From contig NZ_JAIELN010000017.1 in NCBI RefSeq assembly GCF_019753045.1, forward strand, positions 62,001 to 126,000: a DNA stretch of 64,000 bases, given 5' to 3'. The notes beneath the pieces were generated by a model. It saw nothing but the letters and a program-made list of their open reading frames with translations, was not told the origin of the DNA and ran no database searches. Both the position numbers and the translations under genes were made by a program. Origin of the DNA: Hyphomicrobium sp. GTDB lineage: Bacteria > Pseudomonadota > Alphaproteobacteria > Rhizobiales > Hyphomicrobiaceae. Shown piece by piece: positions 35,451 through 44,540 of this stretch. Each line of letters starts with the position of its first letter. Within the stretch, counting starts at the first letter, position 1.

Positions 35451-38429
35451 CTATTGCCCCAGTCTCTCGAGGAGAGCGGGTACGTGAACCTGATCGGCTT
35501 TGTAGTTGCCTGTCAGCGCGTGCATGACGATGTTGATGCCGCCCCGGAACGCCATTTCGCGCTGCATCTCGCCGCCGGGCACGACCGGGTACATCGGGCG
35601 GCCGCGATCGTCGAGCGCCCAGGCGGCTGCAAGATCGTTCGATGTGATCATGATGGACGTGACGCCGTCCGAGACGCGCGCCTTATGCGTTTCGTTGTCG
35701 TTGTTCGAAATGGCTTCGACCCAGAGCTGGCCGCCGTCCCAACGTCCCGGGAACGTACGCAACAGATAGAACGACTTCGTCACGACGTGGTTTTCGGGAA
35801 CGGGTTCTAAGCGCGGCACGTCGAGCTTGCTCAAGAGCCGCTGCAAGGCGGTGCCTCCGCGTCCCGCGAGCGGCAGCGTATTCGCGCCGCCCTGACCGTA
35901 GTCCCGCGTATCGAATATGATCAGGCCGCCTTCCTTCATGTAGGCGTCGATCTTGGCGATCGTCGAGTCGGGAAGGGCTTCGGCGGATTCCAGCACCGGC
36001 CAATAGAGGATCGGATAGAAGGCGATCTCATCCTTGGTGATGTCGACGGCCGCGGGCTCGCCGGGCTCGACGGCGGTTCGGGTCTGAAGAACGCGGCCGA
36101 GCCCCTGTAAGCCGGCGCGGCTCGTTTCGTCGGTTTCGCGGTCGCCGCTCGTCACGTACGCGAGCGTGACTTTGCTGGTCGCATCGATCGCGGCTTTGTC
36201 GGCAGGTGTCGGCGCGCGGCGTACGACGTCCGGGCCGGACTGAGCCGGCTGCATCGGCGCGAAATTGTCGAGCTGCGGTATGTCCTGGAAATTCGGCTGG
36301 ATGTCCTGGGCTTTGCCATCGCCTGCGCCTGCGAATGCAAGTACCGCGAATGCAAGCGCGGCAGCGCCGGCGCCAGCTGCCCTCGAGCGTCGCGGACGGC
36401 GTGAGAACAACCCGCGGATGCCGCCGGCCTGCAGCAGCATCACGGCGAGGATATCGAGGAAGAGCAGCATGAGCGCGGTCGAGAGCAATGCAGGTTTCAG
36501 CGCCGTGCTTGCAGCGTTGTCATAGCTCAAGCGCGTGACGCCCGCCGGTAGCGCCGGGAACGGTATGAGCGCACTTTTCGCGTTGAGCACGTTGAGTGCG
36601 CGCGGGCTCGCCGACTGGCCGTAGTAGCCGGGCGGATGCTCGAAGCTTGGTTTTGCCGTTTGCAGTTCCGACGATTTCAGCGGTTCCGCGGTCGGCGGCG
36701 GTGACACGAGCGTGCCGAGGCCGTTGAGCGTTTTCAGCGGGGCGAGGGAACTCGCGTCGTTGCGCGCCTTCGCTGTCGTATCGGAATTCTCGACCTTCGT
36801 GCCGTCGCCTTGTCCGGAAGCCGAGGCGCCAACCACGCCCATGGTGGAAAGACGGCGAAGCATTTCGACGAACAACCCGGAGATCGGAAGATTGGACCAG
36901 TCGGAATTTGCGGTCACGTGGAAGAGCACCAACCGGCCCTTGCCGCGTTTCGCCGACGTGACGAGCGGTGTTCCGTCCTTGAGACGCGCCCAGATCTCGA
37001 CGTCGGGCGTGAGTTCGGCGGGGTCGGCGAGAACCTGACGGTTGATCGTCACGTCCTTCGGGATCGTCAGACCGGAGAACGGACTGCTCTCGTCGAACGG
37101 CGCGAGCGGCTGTGGCGACGACCACGACAAGGCGCCGCCGAGCGACCGGCCTCCCGAGCGCAGCGCGACGGGGAGGAGATCGTCGCCCGCTTTTTCAAGT
37201 CTTGGTCCGGCGAAGCGAACGAGCAGGCCGCCGCGATCGACGAAGTCGGCGACCTTTTCTGCGGCTTCGCCCGCGAGCGTGCCGATGTCGGCGAGCACGA
37301 GCACAGATACGTTCTGCTTCAGAACGGAATCGAGACCCTGGACGAGGTTTGAATCCTTCGTGACCACGACGTCGGCGTAGGGCTTCAACGCCTTTTGAAC
37401 ATAGTAGAGCGGCGCCAACAGTGGCTGCGCCTCTTCGCGGCTTTCGCCCGAGAGAAGACCGACGCGGTGCCATTGCGTCATGGCATCGATCAGGCTCACG
37501 GCGCCCGCCGAGCGTTCACTCGCGATTTCGATACGGGCGACCTGATTGCGCAATTCGAGCGGCAGTTCGAACGTTGCCTTGGCGGATGTCGCTCCGGAGG
37601 CGAGCTTGAACGGCGCTTCGCCGAGACGTTCGCCGCGCGCGGAGTACGCGTTGACCGTGCCCTCGCGTGCGGGACCTCCCGGTGACAGGACGACGGCTTC
37701 GAGCTTGCCTTTCTCGGCGAGGTTGGCGACGAGGCCTAGCGCTTCGCGGCCGTTCGTTTCGTCGAGCACGGCGAAGGTGCCATTCCCCGACAGGTTTTGG
37801 AGTTCCTTCGCAACGTCGCCGACCTCGGATTTGTGGTCGATGCCGTCGTGCAGCCAGACGATGCTTGGGTTCTTCACGCCCGCTTCCGACAGCGCCGATT
37901 GCAAGGCGGTGAATGCGGCTTGGCGATCTGGATCGAAGGGTTCGGGCGCGAGTGCGGCTGCCGTGCTGCGGGCTTCACCCGGCGGCTCGATCTTGACGCT
38001 GTGGAGTTTGCTCGTCGCCGCGGTCGGGACGATGACGACGGGGCGTCCGCCGCTTTCGGCTTCGCCGATGATGCGTTCGAGCATGTTCGCGCGTTCCGGC
38101 CAGCGGGACGCTGCCGCCCAGCCGTTATCCACGAACGCGACCACCGGGCCGGTGCCGCCGAGGTTCGAGCCCTTCGACGGATTGAGAATGGGTTCGGCGA
38201 CGGCGAGGATGACGAGCGTTGCGGCGACGAGGCGAATGAGCGTCAGCCACCACGGCGTTTTCTCGGCTGTCTTCTCATCGTTCTCGAGGCCGACGAGGAT
38301 GCGCGTCGGCGGAAATTCGACTTGCGTCGGGCGCGGCGGCACGGCGCGCAGCAGCCAGTAGATGACGGGCAGCGTGACGAGCGCCGCAAGCAGCCAAGGA
38401 TTGAGGAAAGCGAGCGGGCCGAGGCTCAT
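35451..38429 (-). CDS. BatA/DUF4159 domain membrane protein
   Basis: 992 residues. The N-terminal 90 residues (LAFLNPWLLAALVTLPVIYWLLRAVPPRP... then LIRLVAATLVILAVAEPIL) form the BatA-type two-span module. A long soluble region with VWA-like and amidotransferase-like stretches follows (ENMSVLVLADIGTLAGEAAEKVADFVDRGGLLVRFAGPRL is typical). After a central span (LLSTALMLLFLDILAVMLLQAGG), the last 220 residues (VTLAYVTSGDRETDETSRAGLQGL onwards) form the DUF4159 domain with GLIIFDTRDYGQ. The ATGA overlap with DUF58 shows coupling. In related operons it is a membrane partner of MoxR AAA+ machinery; mechanism is unknown. Confidence 0.85.
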   Translation of the reverse strand: MSLGPLAFLNPWLLAALVTLPVIYWLLRAVPPRPTQVEFPPTRILVGLENDEKTAEKTPWWLTLIRLVAATLVILAVAEPILNPSKGSNLGGTGPVVAFVDNGWAAASRWPERANMLERIIGEAESGGRPVVIVPTAATSKLHSVKIEPPGEARSTAAALAPEPFDPDRQAAFTALQSALSEAGVKNPSIVWLHDGIDHKSEVGDVAKELQNLSGNGTFAVLDETNGREALGLVANLAEKGKLEAVVLSPGGPAREGTVNAYSARGERLGEAPFKLASGATSAKATFELPLELRNQVARIEIASERSAGAVSLIDAMTQWHRVGLLSGESREEAQPLLAPLYYVQKALKPYADVVVTKDSNLVQGLDSVLKQNVSVLVLADIGTLAGEAAEKVADFVDRGGLLVRFAGPRLEKAGDDLLPVALRSGGRSLGGALSWSSPQPLAPFDESSPFSGLTIPKDVTINRQVLADPAELTPDVEIWARLKDGTPLVTSAKRGKGRLVLFHVTANSDWSNLPISGLFVEMLRRLSTMGVVGASASGQGDGTKVENSDTTAKARNDASSLAPLKTLNGLGTLVSPPPTAEPLKSSELQTAKPSFEHPPGYYGQSASPRALNVLNAKSALIPFPALPAGVTRLSYDNAASTALKPALLSTALMLLFLDILAVMLLQAGGIRGLFSRRPRRSRAAGAGAAALAFAVLAFAGAGDGKAQDIQPNFQDIPQLDNFAPMQPAQSGPDVVRRAPTPADKAAIDATSKVTLAYVTSGDRETDETSRAGLQGLGRVLQTRTAVEPGEPAAVDITKDEIAFYPILYWPVLESAEALPDSTIAKIDAYMKEGGLIIFDTRDYGQGGANTLPLAGRGGTALQRLLSKLDVPRLEPVPENHVVTKSFYLLRTFPGRWDGGQLWVEAISNNDNETHKARVSDGVTSIMITSNDLAAAWALDDRGRPMYPVVPGGEMQREMAFRGGINIVMHALTGNYKADQVHVPALLERLGQ

Positions 38430-39424
38430 CGAGCGCGCTCCTTGGTTTCAGTCGAGACGGCATCCGAGCTCGACGATATCCAGCGGTAGCCCGTCGCCGA
38501 ACCGTTGAGGCGCATCAGCAGCGACAGCAGAGGTTCGGACGCCGGACGGTCGGTGTGATGCGTGAGGAGCGACCAGCCGAACCGCTTCGCCATTTCCGCG
38601 AGTTCGGCCCGATGGGCGGCGAACCGCTCCTGATACTTCTGACGCAGCGTTTCGGCGCGGTCGGCGACCCAGCGTTGGTTGCCGGAGGGTGTCGTGAATT
38701 CCGTGCGGCCTTGATAGGGCAGCGTTTCTTCCGCCGGATCGAGGACCTGCACCAAGTGGCCGCCGACGCCGTTACCTGCGTAGCCTTCCAGGCGTTCGCG
38801 GATGGCGTGCACCGGGGCGAGAAAGTCGCTGAAGAGGATGAGGCCCGAAAAGCGATTGAGACCGGCATTCGGCGGCAGGCTTTTCTGCGTCAGATCCGAT
38901 TTGGCGTTGACGATGATCGTCTCGGCAATGCGCGTCACGGCGTTGCGGTTCGCGGTCGGCAGCGTCTGCGCGAGAAGGGCGACCCGTTCGCCGCCGCGCA
39001 CCAAGAGTTCGGCCGAGGCGAGCGCCAGCACAAGCGCGCGGTCGCGCTTCGTCACGTTCGACAGATGGCTTTTGAAATCCATCGACGGCGAGACGTCCGG
39101 CCAGAGATAAAGCGTGTGCGCCGCTTCCCATTCGCGTTCGCGAACGTAGAGATGATCGGAGCCCGCGGAGCGCCGCCAGTCGACGAGGCTCGCATTCTCG
39201 CCAGCCTGATATTGCCGGAACTGCCAGAACGTTTCGCCGGGACCCGCGCGCCTGCGCCCGTGAATGCCCTGCGCGACGGTCGAGGCGATGCGCGCCGCTT
39301 CCATCAGCAACTCCGGCATGCGATCGACCAGCGAGACGGCTTCGCGCTCGAGCCCCAGAACGCGCCGGCTTTCCGCGGTTGGGCCTTCGCTTCCGCCGCT
39401 TGTCCGCCCTAGTGGGCTCGCCAT
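38426..39424 (-). CDS. DUF58 domain protein
   Basis: 332 residues with no signal or membrane segment. The DUF58 signature is present: GRRRAGPGETFWQFRQYQAGENASLVDWRRSAGSDHLYVREREWEAAHTLYLWPDVSPSMDF, where the last part is a VWA-like MIDAS (D-x-S-x-S variant DVSPS). Such proteins are presumed adaptors or substrates of MoxR ATPases. The gene overlaps the DUF4159 gene by four bases and starts 8 bases after moxR, so the operon order is MoxR - DUF58 - DUF4159 - membrane protein. Confidence 0.88.
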   Translation of the reverse strand: MASPLGRTSGGSEGPTAESRRVLGLEREAVSLVDRMPELLMEAARIASTVAQGIHGRRRAGPGETFWQFRQYQAGENASLVDWRRSAGSDHLYVREREWEAAHTLYLWPDVSPSMDFKSHLSNVTKRDRALVLALASAELLVRGGERVALLAQTLPTANRNAVTRIAETIIVNAKSDLTQKSLPPNAGLNRFSGLILFSDFLAPVHAIRERLEGYAGNGVGGHLVQVLDPAEETLPYQGRTEFTTPSGNQRWVADRAETLRQKYQERFAAHRAELAEMAKRFGWSLLTHHTDRPASEPLLSLLMRLNGSATGYRWISSSSDAVSTETKERAR

Positions 39425-39432
39425 GCGTGCAC

Positions 39433-40431
39433 CTACTCCACGGCCGCCGCGAGACGCGCGATGATATGAGTGAGGTCTTCGCCTTCGGCGCGGGCGGCGA
39501 ATGTCAGCGCCATGCGGTGCTTCAGGATCGGCTCGGCGAGTGCGACGACGTCATCTACGGACGGCGCGAGGCGGCCATCGATGAGAGCTTTCGCGCGGAC
39601 GGCGAGCATCAGCGCCTGGCTGGCGCGGGGTCCCGGACCCCAGGCGACGAAGCGGTCGGTGTCGTTGTTCGCGCCGGTGCCTGGACGGGCCGAGCGCACG
39701 AGCTTCAGGATCGCTTCGACGACCTTGTCCGGCACAGGGATCTGGCGGACAAGGCGCTGGGTCGCCATCAGTTCCTGCGCGGAGATGACGGCTTCGAGCT
39801 TCGGCGTTTCGGTGCCGGTCGTCGCGTAGAGCATGCGGCGCTCGGCGGCGAGATCGGGATAGCTGACGTCGACCTGCAGCAGGAACCGGTCGAGCTGCGC
39901 TTCGGGAAGCGGATACGTTCCTTCCTGTTCGAGCGGGTTCTGCGTCGCGAGCACGTGGAACGGCGCGGGCGTATCGTGGCGCTGGCCTGCGACGGTGACG
40001 TGATGCTCCTGCATCGCCTGCAGCAGCGCCGACTGCGTCTTCGGAGACGCGCGGTTGATTTCGTCCGCCATCAGCAGCTGCGTGAAGATCGGGCCCTTGA
40101 TGAAACGGAACGAGCGGCCGCGGCCGGGTTCGTCTTCCAGCACTTCGGAGCCGATGATGTCAGATGGCATCAAGTCGGGCGTAAACTGAATGCGCTTGGC
40201 GTCGAGGCCCAGCACCTTGCCGAGCGTTTCGACGAGCAGCGTTTTCGCGAGCCCCGGAACGCCGATGAGCAGCGCGTGTCCGCCTGAGAGGATCGTGATG
40301 AGCGTGCGCTCGATGACCAGATCCTGTCCGAAGATGACGGACGCGGCAGCCTTGTGCGCGCGCTGCACGCGTTCGGCAGCGGCTTCGAGCCGCGGCACGA
40401 TATCGGTGTGGGTTTCGACGACAGTGCTCAT
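39433..40431 (-). CDS. MoxR family AAA+ ATPase
   Basis: 332 residues. Walker A GVPGLAKT (57-64), Walker B LLMADEINRASPKTQSALLQAMQE, sensor 1 LATQNPLEQEGTYPLPEAQLDRF and a helical lid with GPRASQALMLAVRAKALIDGR (sensor 2) are complete. MoxR proteins act as chaperone-like ATPases with VWA partners, first known from methanol dehydrogenase maturation but widespread outside it. This copy is not near the xox genes. The ATG at 40431 (MSTVVETHTDIVPRLE) is preferred to a longer frame. It is divergent from the DUF1285 gene. Confidence 0.92.
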   Translation of the reverse strand: MSTVVETHTDIVPRLEAAAERVQRAHKAAASVIFGQDLVIERTLITILSGGHALLIGVPGLAKTLLVETLGKVLGLDAKRIQFTPDLMPSDIIGSEVLEDEPGRGRSFRFIKGPIFTQLLMADEINRASPKTQSALLQAMQEHHVTVAGQRHDTPAPFHVLATQNPLEQEGTYPLPEAQLDRFLLQVDVSYPDLAAERRMLYATTGTETPKLEAVISAQELMATQRLVRQIPVPDKVVEAILKLVRSARPGTGANNDTDRFVAWGPGPRASQALMLAVRAKALIDGRLAPSVDDVVALAEPILKHRMALTFAARAEGEDLTHIIARLAAAVE

Positions 40432-40619
40432 AAGGGAGGCCTCGCGCGGCAGCTTCTTGTCATTCTTTGTGGCAAAAACGCCTTTGGAAACAACGGCCGA
40501 GGAATGGCGTTCCCGGCGGTGGCGTGAACCTAGACGATCCTGCCCGGCCCTCATAGGGTCAAGTGAACGTTACGTTAGGATGTTGCACTCTTTGAGGCCC
40601 GCGATTGCGCGGAACGTAA

Positions 40620-41246
40620 ATGGCGAATGAAAAATCGGACGTTAGCCGTCTGAACGTGGAGTCTGATGCACATCCGTCGCAGCCGTCATCGGGCCTCGAA
40701 GCGCTGCTGCGGGCCGCTTCCGAGGGCGCGGGAGCGGGCGGGGAGAAGACCGTCAGACCTGTGGAAAAGTGGAACCCGCCCTACTGCGGCGACATCGGCA
40801 TGAAGATCCGCCGCGACGGCACCTGGACGTACCAGGGCAGCCCAATCGGGCGCATCGCGCTCGTCAAGCTGTTCGCCTCGATCCTTCGGAAGGACGACGA
40901 CGGCCGGACCTATCTCGTCACGCCCGCGGAGAAGGTCGACGTCGAGGTGGAGGACGCGCCGTTCCTCGCCGTCGAGATGGCGGCGGTGGGCGAGGGCCGT
41001 GCGCGGACGATTACGCTTCGAACGAACGTCGATGATGTGGTGACGATCGGGCCTGAGCATCCGCTGCGGTTCCAGCCGTCGGAGCCTGATGGTGGATTGA
41101 AACCCTACGTGCTCGTGCGCGGGAGGCTGGAGGCGCTTTGTACGCGTGCGGTCTATGCGGAGCTGGTGGAGCTGGCGGAAGTGGGTGAGAGCGGTGGGGA
41201 TGAGGTGGGTGTGTGGAGTGGGGGGAAGTGGTGGCGGATGGGGTGA
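40620..41246 (+). CDS. DUF1285 domain protein
   Basis: 208 residues, cytosolic. The disordered N-terminus (about 1-45) is followed by the DUF1285 fold: VEKWNPPYCGDIGMKIRRDGTWTYQGSPIGRIALVKLFASILRKDDDGRTYLVTPAEKVDVEVEDAPFLAVEM, FQPSEPDGGLKPYVLVRGRLEALCTRAVYAELVELA. The biochemical role of this family is not established. It is divergent from MoxR, with 188 bases shared for promoters, an arrangement common in Hyphomicrobiales. The last 15 codons become very G-rich (GVWSGGKWWRMG). Confidence 0.9.
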   Translation: MANEKSDVSRLNVESDAHPSQPSSGLEALLRAASEGAGAGGEKTVRPVEKWNPPYCGDIGMKIRRDGTWTYQGSPIGRIALVKLFASILRKDDDGRTYLVTPAEKVDVEVEDAPFLAVEMAAVGEGRARTITLRTNVDDVVTIGPEHPLRFQPSEPDGGLKPYVLVRGRLEALCTRAVYAELVELAEVGESGGDEVGVWSGGKWWRMG

Positions 41247-41308
41247 GGGGTTGTCGCCAAAACTTCTAGTGCTCGATTTTATTCCACAGGTTTCGAACCT
41301 AACTACTC

Positions 41309-42835
41309 TTATACTCTCAGAAATTCATGCACGCGATCGGCCAAGGGGTTGCGCGTTTGAGTCATCCGTCCGGCTCGATGCGTCGACATCACTGCACCTA
41401 ACGGTGACGCATGATGTTCGTCGGAAAGGGAATTGCGAAGAAGATCAAACACACCTTCGGGTGTGTAAATTGTCAACAGCTTTTCAATTTCATCGGCATT
41501 ACATAGAATGGTCCGTCCTACCGCCGAGGCAGCGTCAGACAGCTCATCGGCGTCCAGCAATACGCGGGCACGATCAACGATGTCGCGTTTAACATCGTGT
41601 CCAAGAAAAACCCAATCATCGAGGGTTACCACGACGTTTAGCAAATCGTCGGGATATTGAAGGTCAAGCTCCGGGATCTCATTGCTTAAGCGGAAGTCAA
41701 ACTCGCAAACCTGCTTTATGCCTCTTGCGATATCCTCGATCACCCTTGAACGCTCGGGTGTGTCCCCTAGGGTAGTTTGGACGGGTAGTGGGAGTTTGAT
41801 GGCTTTACACTCTATAACGAGCCTCACGATATTCCCTTGACACACCAATACGTCAGGAGTCCTTCGGGGGCGTGCGGCGCTGCCGTAGGTTAAATCGCCA
41901 ACAATTGTGCAGTTGATAAATTTGGCTGCGAACAGATCTCGAATATACTGTTCAAACGCTATGCCAATTAGATTTCTGTCCCTGACTTCGCGGTCTCCGA
42001 TAACATCGTAGTATAATCCTGATGATATTCTCCATTTTAAAAGCAATTCCATGGGACGCATATAAGAGGTAATGCCATTTGACATATTTCTTATGATGGG
42101 GGTGCGGCGCAGCACGCCACGGCGATAGGCGGTCGATCCTCCTTGAGCGATCACTTCACGCGAAGATTCTTCAAGTTCGTCTATTGGAGCGCTTAGTAAA
42201 TGCATTACGGTGTCAACATCTTGTTGAGAAATATTAGGGTGGTCCGATATCTGAATTCTTTCAGTCTGCATCTGTGAGTTGAACAAGTGATTCCAAGTGA
42301 TCCCGACAGAGAGGATTTTATCGACGCTGACCCCCATCAATCGTTCAAATATTCTGGATAGATCGGTGCCGCGAAAAATTGACCACCAACGGACGTACTC
42401 TGCGCCGTCCCAATTTTGCGGTTGCCAGCGAAATTGACGATATCCAATCCGCGACATCTCGCGAAGTATCTGCCCCTCTTCAGCAAATAGAGCGTATTCG
42501 GCATCTTCGATGGTTCGGATGCAATTCGCTGTGGTCGCTATTAGAGCCCAGGATCTTGCATTCGCAATCCTCTGCCCCCTATTTCCCCGCACATAAAGAA
42601 GTTCGGTGAGAAGCGTTTCGAGTTCCCATGGATAAATCGCATGTGCGTTCCCATACTCCGGCGTCAAAGCTTCGGGGGGGAAATTGTAGCCGCTGGGCTG
42701 AACAAAATCGGGATCATATCGCGCGCGATCTAGCACCCAGACTGTGCGCAGCAGTGATGGCTTGTCAGTTCGAGAAAGAAGCTTTCGCAATCTTTTGCGG
42801 GCTCTATCACGTCGAAGTCGTTGGCCATCGCACAT
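41309..42835 (-). CDS. Orphan protein with PD-(D/E)XK nuclease-like motif
   Basis: 508 residues of no family I recognise. The segment 290-345 has helix IGIAFEQYIRDLF (E295), then TPDVLVCQG (D328), then VRLVIECKA (E342-C-K344), the E...D...ExK order of restriction-like nucleases. The upstream 290 residues are helical and rich in tryptophan, arginine and tyrosine, and the tail is helical. Base composition is clearly lower in G+C than the neighbours, and codons such as ATA, TTA and AGA are common, pointing to recent transfer. It is flanked by repeats on the right. No methylase, helicase or toxin partner is adjacent, so a stand-alone defence or mobile-element role is only a guess. Confidence 0.7.
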   Translation of the reverse strand: MCDGQRLRRDRARKRLRKLLSRTDKPSLLRTVWVLDRARYDPDFVQPSGYNFPPEALTPEYGNAHAIYPWELETLLTELLYVRGNRGQRIANARSWALIATTANCIRTIEDAEYALFAEEGQILREMSRIGYRQFRWQPQNWDGAEYVRWWSIFRGTDLSRIFERLMGVSVDKILSVGITWNHLFNSQMQTERIQISDHPNISQQDVDTVMHLLSAPIDELEESSREVIAQGGSTAYRRGVLRRTPIIRNMSNGITSYMRPMELLLKWRISSGLYYDVIGDREVRDRNLIGIAFEQYIRDLFAAKFINCTIVGDLTYGSAARPRRTPDVLVCQGNIVRLVIECKAIKLPLPVQTTLGDTPERSRVIEDIARGIKQVCEFDFRLSNEIPELDLQYPDDLLNVVVTLDDWVFLGHDVKRDIVDRARVLLDADELSDAASAVGRTILCNADEIEKLLTIYTPEGVFDLLRNSLSDEHHASPLGAVMSTHRAGRMTQTRNPLADRVHEFLRV

Positions 42836-43074
42836 GGATTATGTTCCGACTAACGGGGGCGAGTCCGAAGAGGGTAATATATCTAATTAGCTGGTAATGG
42901 TTCTTTTTTAGGTCGCGATTCGATGCCTTGTTATGCCCCTCCGAAACGACTACGACGGCGAAATGACTTTGTCGTTTGGGATGTGCCCCACGCTTAAACT
43001 TATCCCCGGTCATTGTGCGCACGGCGCACTCCTTTTGTCCGGCCGTGACTTGCAAGTGCGCTCAACTCAACCTT

Positions 43075-43219
43075 CGTCATCCTCGAACGCGTGAGAGCAG
43101 CGATGCGCGTTCGGGGATCCAGCGTTAGAAGCGCCGGAGGCTCGATATTGCGTCTTCGACGAGTCTCACGCTGGATCCCCGACCTTCGACGCGGTTTCAC
43201 CGCGCTCGGTCGAGGATGA
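43075..43219. repeat. Nested palindromic element, family B copy 2
   Basis: The ends CGTCATCCTCGA (43075-43086) and TCGAGGATGACG (43208-43219) are perfect inverted repeats. Inside, TCGGGGATCCAGCGT (43111-43125) and ACGCTGGATCCCCGA (43168-43182) form a second perfect 15-bp inverted repeat. It contains no open frame. The ends and the GGATCC core match the element at 30684-30807. Confidence 0.75.
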
Positions 43220-43268
43220 CGGGAGCGTAGCGCAGGCTACCGCTGTGCGTGTGCGCTGCACGTTGGCT

Positions 43269-43294
43269 GGATCCCGGCCTTCGCCGGGATGACG
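43269..43294. repeat. Family B partial copy
   Basis: GGATCCCGGCC then TTCGCCGGGATGACG matches the right end of the element at 30782-30807 with one difference. It lies 50 bases right of the full copy at 43075-43219. Confidence 0.65.
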
Positions 43295-43655
43295 GTGGGG
43301 AAGCAGTGCCGCCTTAACTGCGTTTCGAGACGGTCACCGAAAACTTATCCCCGCTCTCGTCCGCGCTCGCATACTTCCCGCATCTTGCCACGCTGACAAA
43401 GGGCATGAGCTCGTGCCGCGAGACGTGTGTGGTGAAGAGCATGCGGGGTCGCGCGGAGAAATCGGTATGCCGCGGGTTCGCTGCCTGCCGCGCGCGGGCC
43501 TCTGAGGAGGCGGCGCGGTGAAACGCCTTCTCGAAAGGAGATGCGGGGGCGGATGGCGGGTTCGACGGCTCAGGGGTCGCTTTTCACAGGCGATCCGCAC
43601 TCATACGAGAGGCGCCGGACGCAAGGGCCGGAGCCGAGGCGGAGAGTTGGCATGC

Positions 43656-43717
43656 ACGGGGCGGCATCGGTCCGCATCCCAAATCCAACTGCAAAGAGCG
43701 AGGCCGTGCCGCCCCGT
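43656..43717. other. Long inverted repeat, possible structured RNA or terminator
   Basis: ACGGGGCGGCA (43656-43666) and TGCCGCCCCGT (43707-43717) are perfect 11-bp complements separated by 40 bases. On the plus strand CCCTTTGTTGTTTT follows, a weak T-rich tail. It could be the 3' end of a non-coding RNA. Confidence 0.4.
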
Positions 43718-43731
43718 CCCTTTGTTGTTTT

Positions 43732-43772
43732 GTGCACGGCGACTCGCCTCCGGCGAGCCGGCCGCCGTGCAC
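43732..43772. repeat. Dispersed palindrome, family A copy 2
   Basis: The outer stem GTGCACGGCG/CGCCGTGCAC (10 bp, perfect) encloses an inner hairpin CTCGCC/GGCGAG with loop TCC, and the 3' spacer CCGGC separates inner and outer stems. The core is shared with the copies at 46746 and 53568, but the outer stem sequence is different. Confidence 0.75.
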
Positions 43773-43946
43773 GTTTGCTGTTTCTCTTTTCGAGATCCGC
43801 GAGCTGGCCGTCGCGGACGCTTGCCGTCGCGCCGGATGGATGCGCATGCGTGGAATGGGCGCGAGCGATGCGGGTGGTGATGGTCGCGATGAGATGTCGT
43901 GTGGAGTGGTGGCGTGTGGTGGGGGTAGGTGAGGGGCTTGCGTGGT

Positions 43947-44495
43947 TTATCCTCGCTTTTGAAGCCAGGTTCCGCCCTTTTGGTCCGCCTCGGCTGCGCA
44001 TGCATTCGCTAGAGCAATGAGTTCTCCGGCTCGTTGTTGGAGATGAACCAGCTTGATGACGCGCTCCACCTCCATGAGGCGGCCCGGCTGAAACGGGAAA
44101 ACCGTCCTCCCATTTCGATCGATATTCCAATGGCAGAGAATTTTGAGATCGCCGTCGCCGGCCGCCCCTTCTTTGATGACTTCGGCCACGATGTCGTCGA
44201 CCGGCAGGACCTCAGAAAAGCCTCCGCCGTAGCCGACGAACACATGAATCTGCGCGAGGTTTTGACGTTTGCGCAGCGCGTTCGACAGGATGACATGACT
44301 GTGCATCGCCCGCAGCGCTTCCTTGAAGTCGTCGCGCATCATGAGCAGCAAAGATGTTCCGCGATCCTGATCCGGAATGCTTACTTGCCGTTTCTCGCTA
44401 TCGGCCAAGCTATGCCACATGATCCTCTCGACATCGTATTCCATGTCGATTGCATGCGCGGCGAAATTGGAAATTTGAATGGAAGGTGCCGACAT
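43947..44495 (-). CDS. Hypothetical cytosolic protein
   Basis: 182 residues from the ATG at 44495 (AAAGGA upstream). It has a mixed alpha/beta composition with no membrane or signal segment. Notable stretches are FAAHAIDMEYDVERIMWHSLADSEKRQ, SLLLMMRDDFKEALRAMHSHVILSNAL, QIHVFVGYGGGFSEVLPVDDIVAEVIKE and the helical end VIKLVHLQQRAGELIALANACAAEA. No family is recognised. The strand pattern around HVFVGYGGGF could be a small regulatory fold. It is isolated from neighbours, adjoining the repeat-rich stretch. Confidence 0.6.
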   Translation of the reverse strand: MSAPSIQISNFAAHAIDMEYDVERIMWHSLADSEKRQVSIPDQDRGTSLLLMMRDDFKEALRAMHSHVILSNALRKRQNLAQIHVFVGYGGGFSEVLPVDDIVAEVIKEGAAGDGDLKILCHWNIDRNGRTVFPFQPGRLMEVERVIKLVHLQQRAGELIALANACAAEADQKGGTWLQKRG

Positions 44496-44540
44496 ACCCA
44501 AATCCTTTGAGATAAATCCTGAATGGCTTCCGGCGCTCGA

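Larger units (their letters stand above)
42836..43946. other. Repeat-rich stretch without a convincing gene
   Basis: 1.1 kb between the orphan nuclease-like gene and the next minus-strand gene. It contains family B elements (43075-43219, 43269-43294), a long inverted repeat (43656-43717) and a family A palindrome (43732-43772). Several frames are open but their products are arginine/proline-rich and overlap each other on both strands, as expected of GC-rich non-coding DNA. A 38-codon frame at 43405-43521 (MSSCRETCVVKSMRGR start, four cysteines) is the only mildly protein-like one and is left unannotated. Confidence 0.5.

Noticed and set aside
38555-39412. Long plus-strand frame opposite the DUF58 gene
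   Set aside because: It is an antisense shadow of a well-supported DUF58 protein in GC-rich DNA.
41280-41310. TTTCGAACC similar to a tRNA T-loop
   Set aside because: No acceptor, D or anticodon stem can be formed around it.
43334-44130. Several long overlapping open frames on both strands
   Set aside because: Their products are arginine/proline-rich, overlap one another and run through palindromic repeats; they lack ribosome sites and domain-like sequence.
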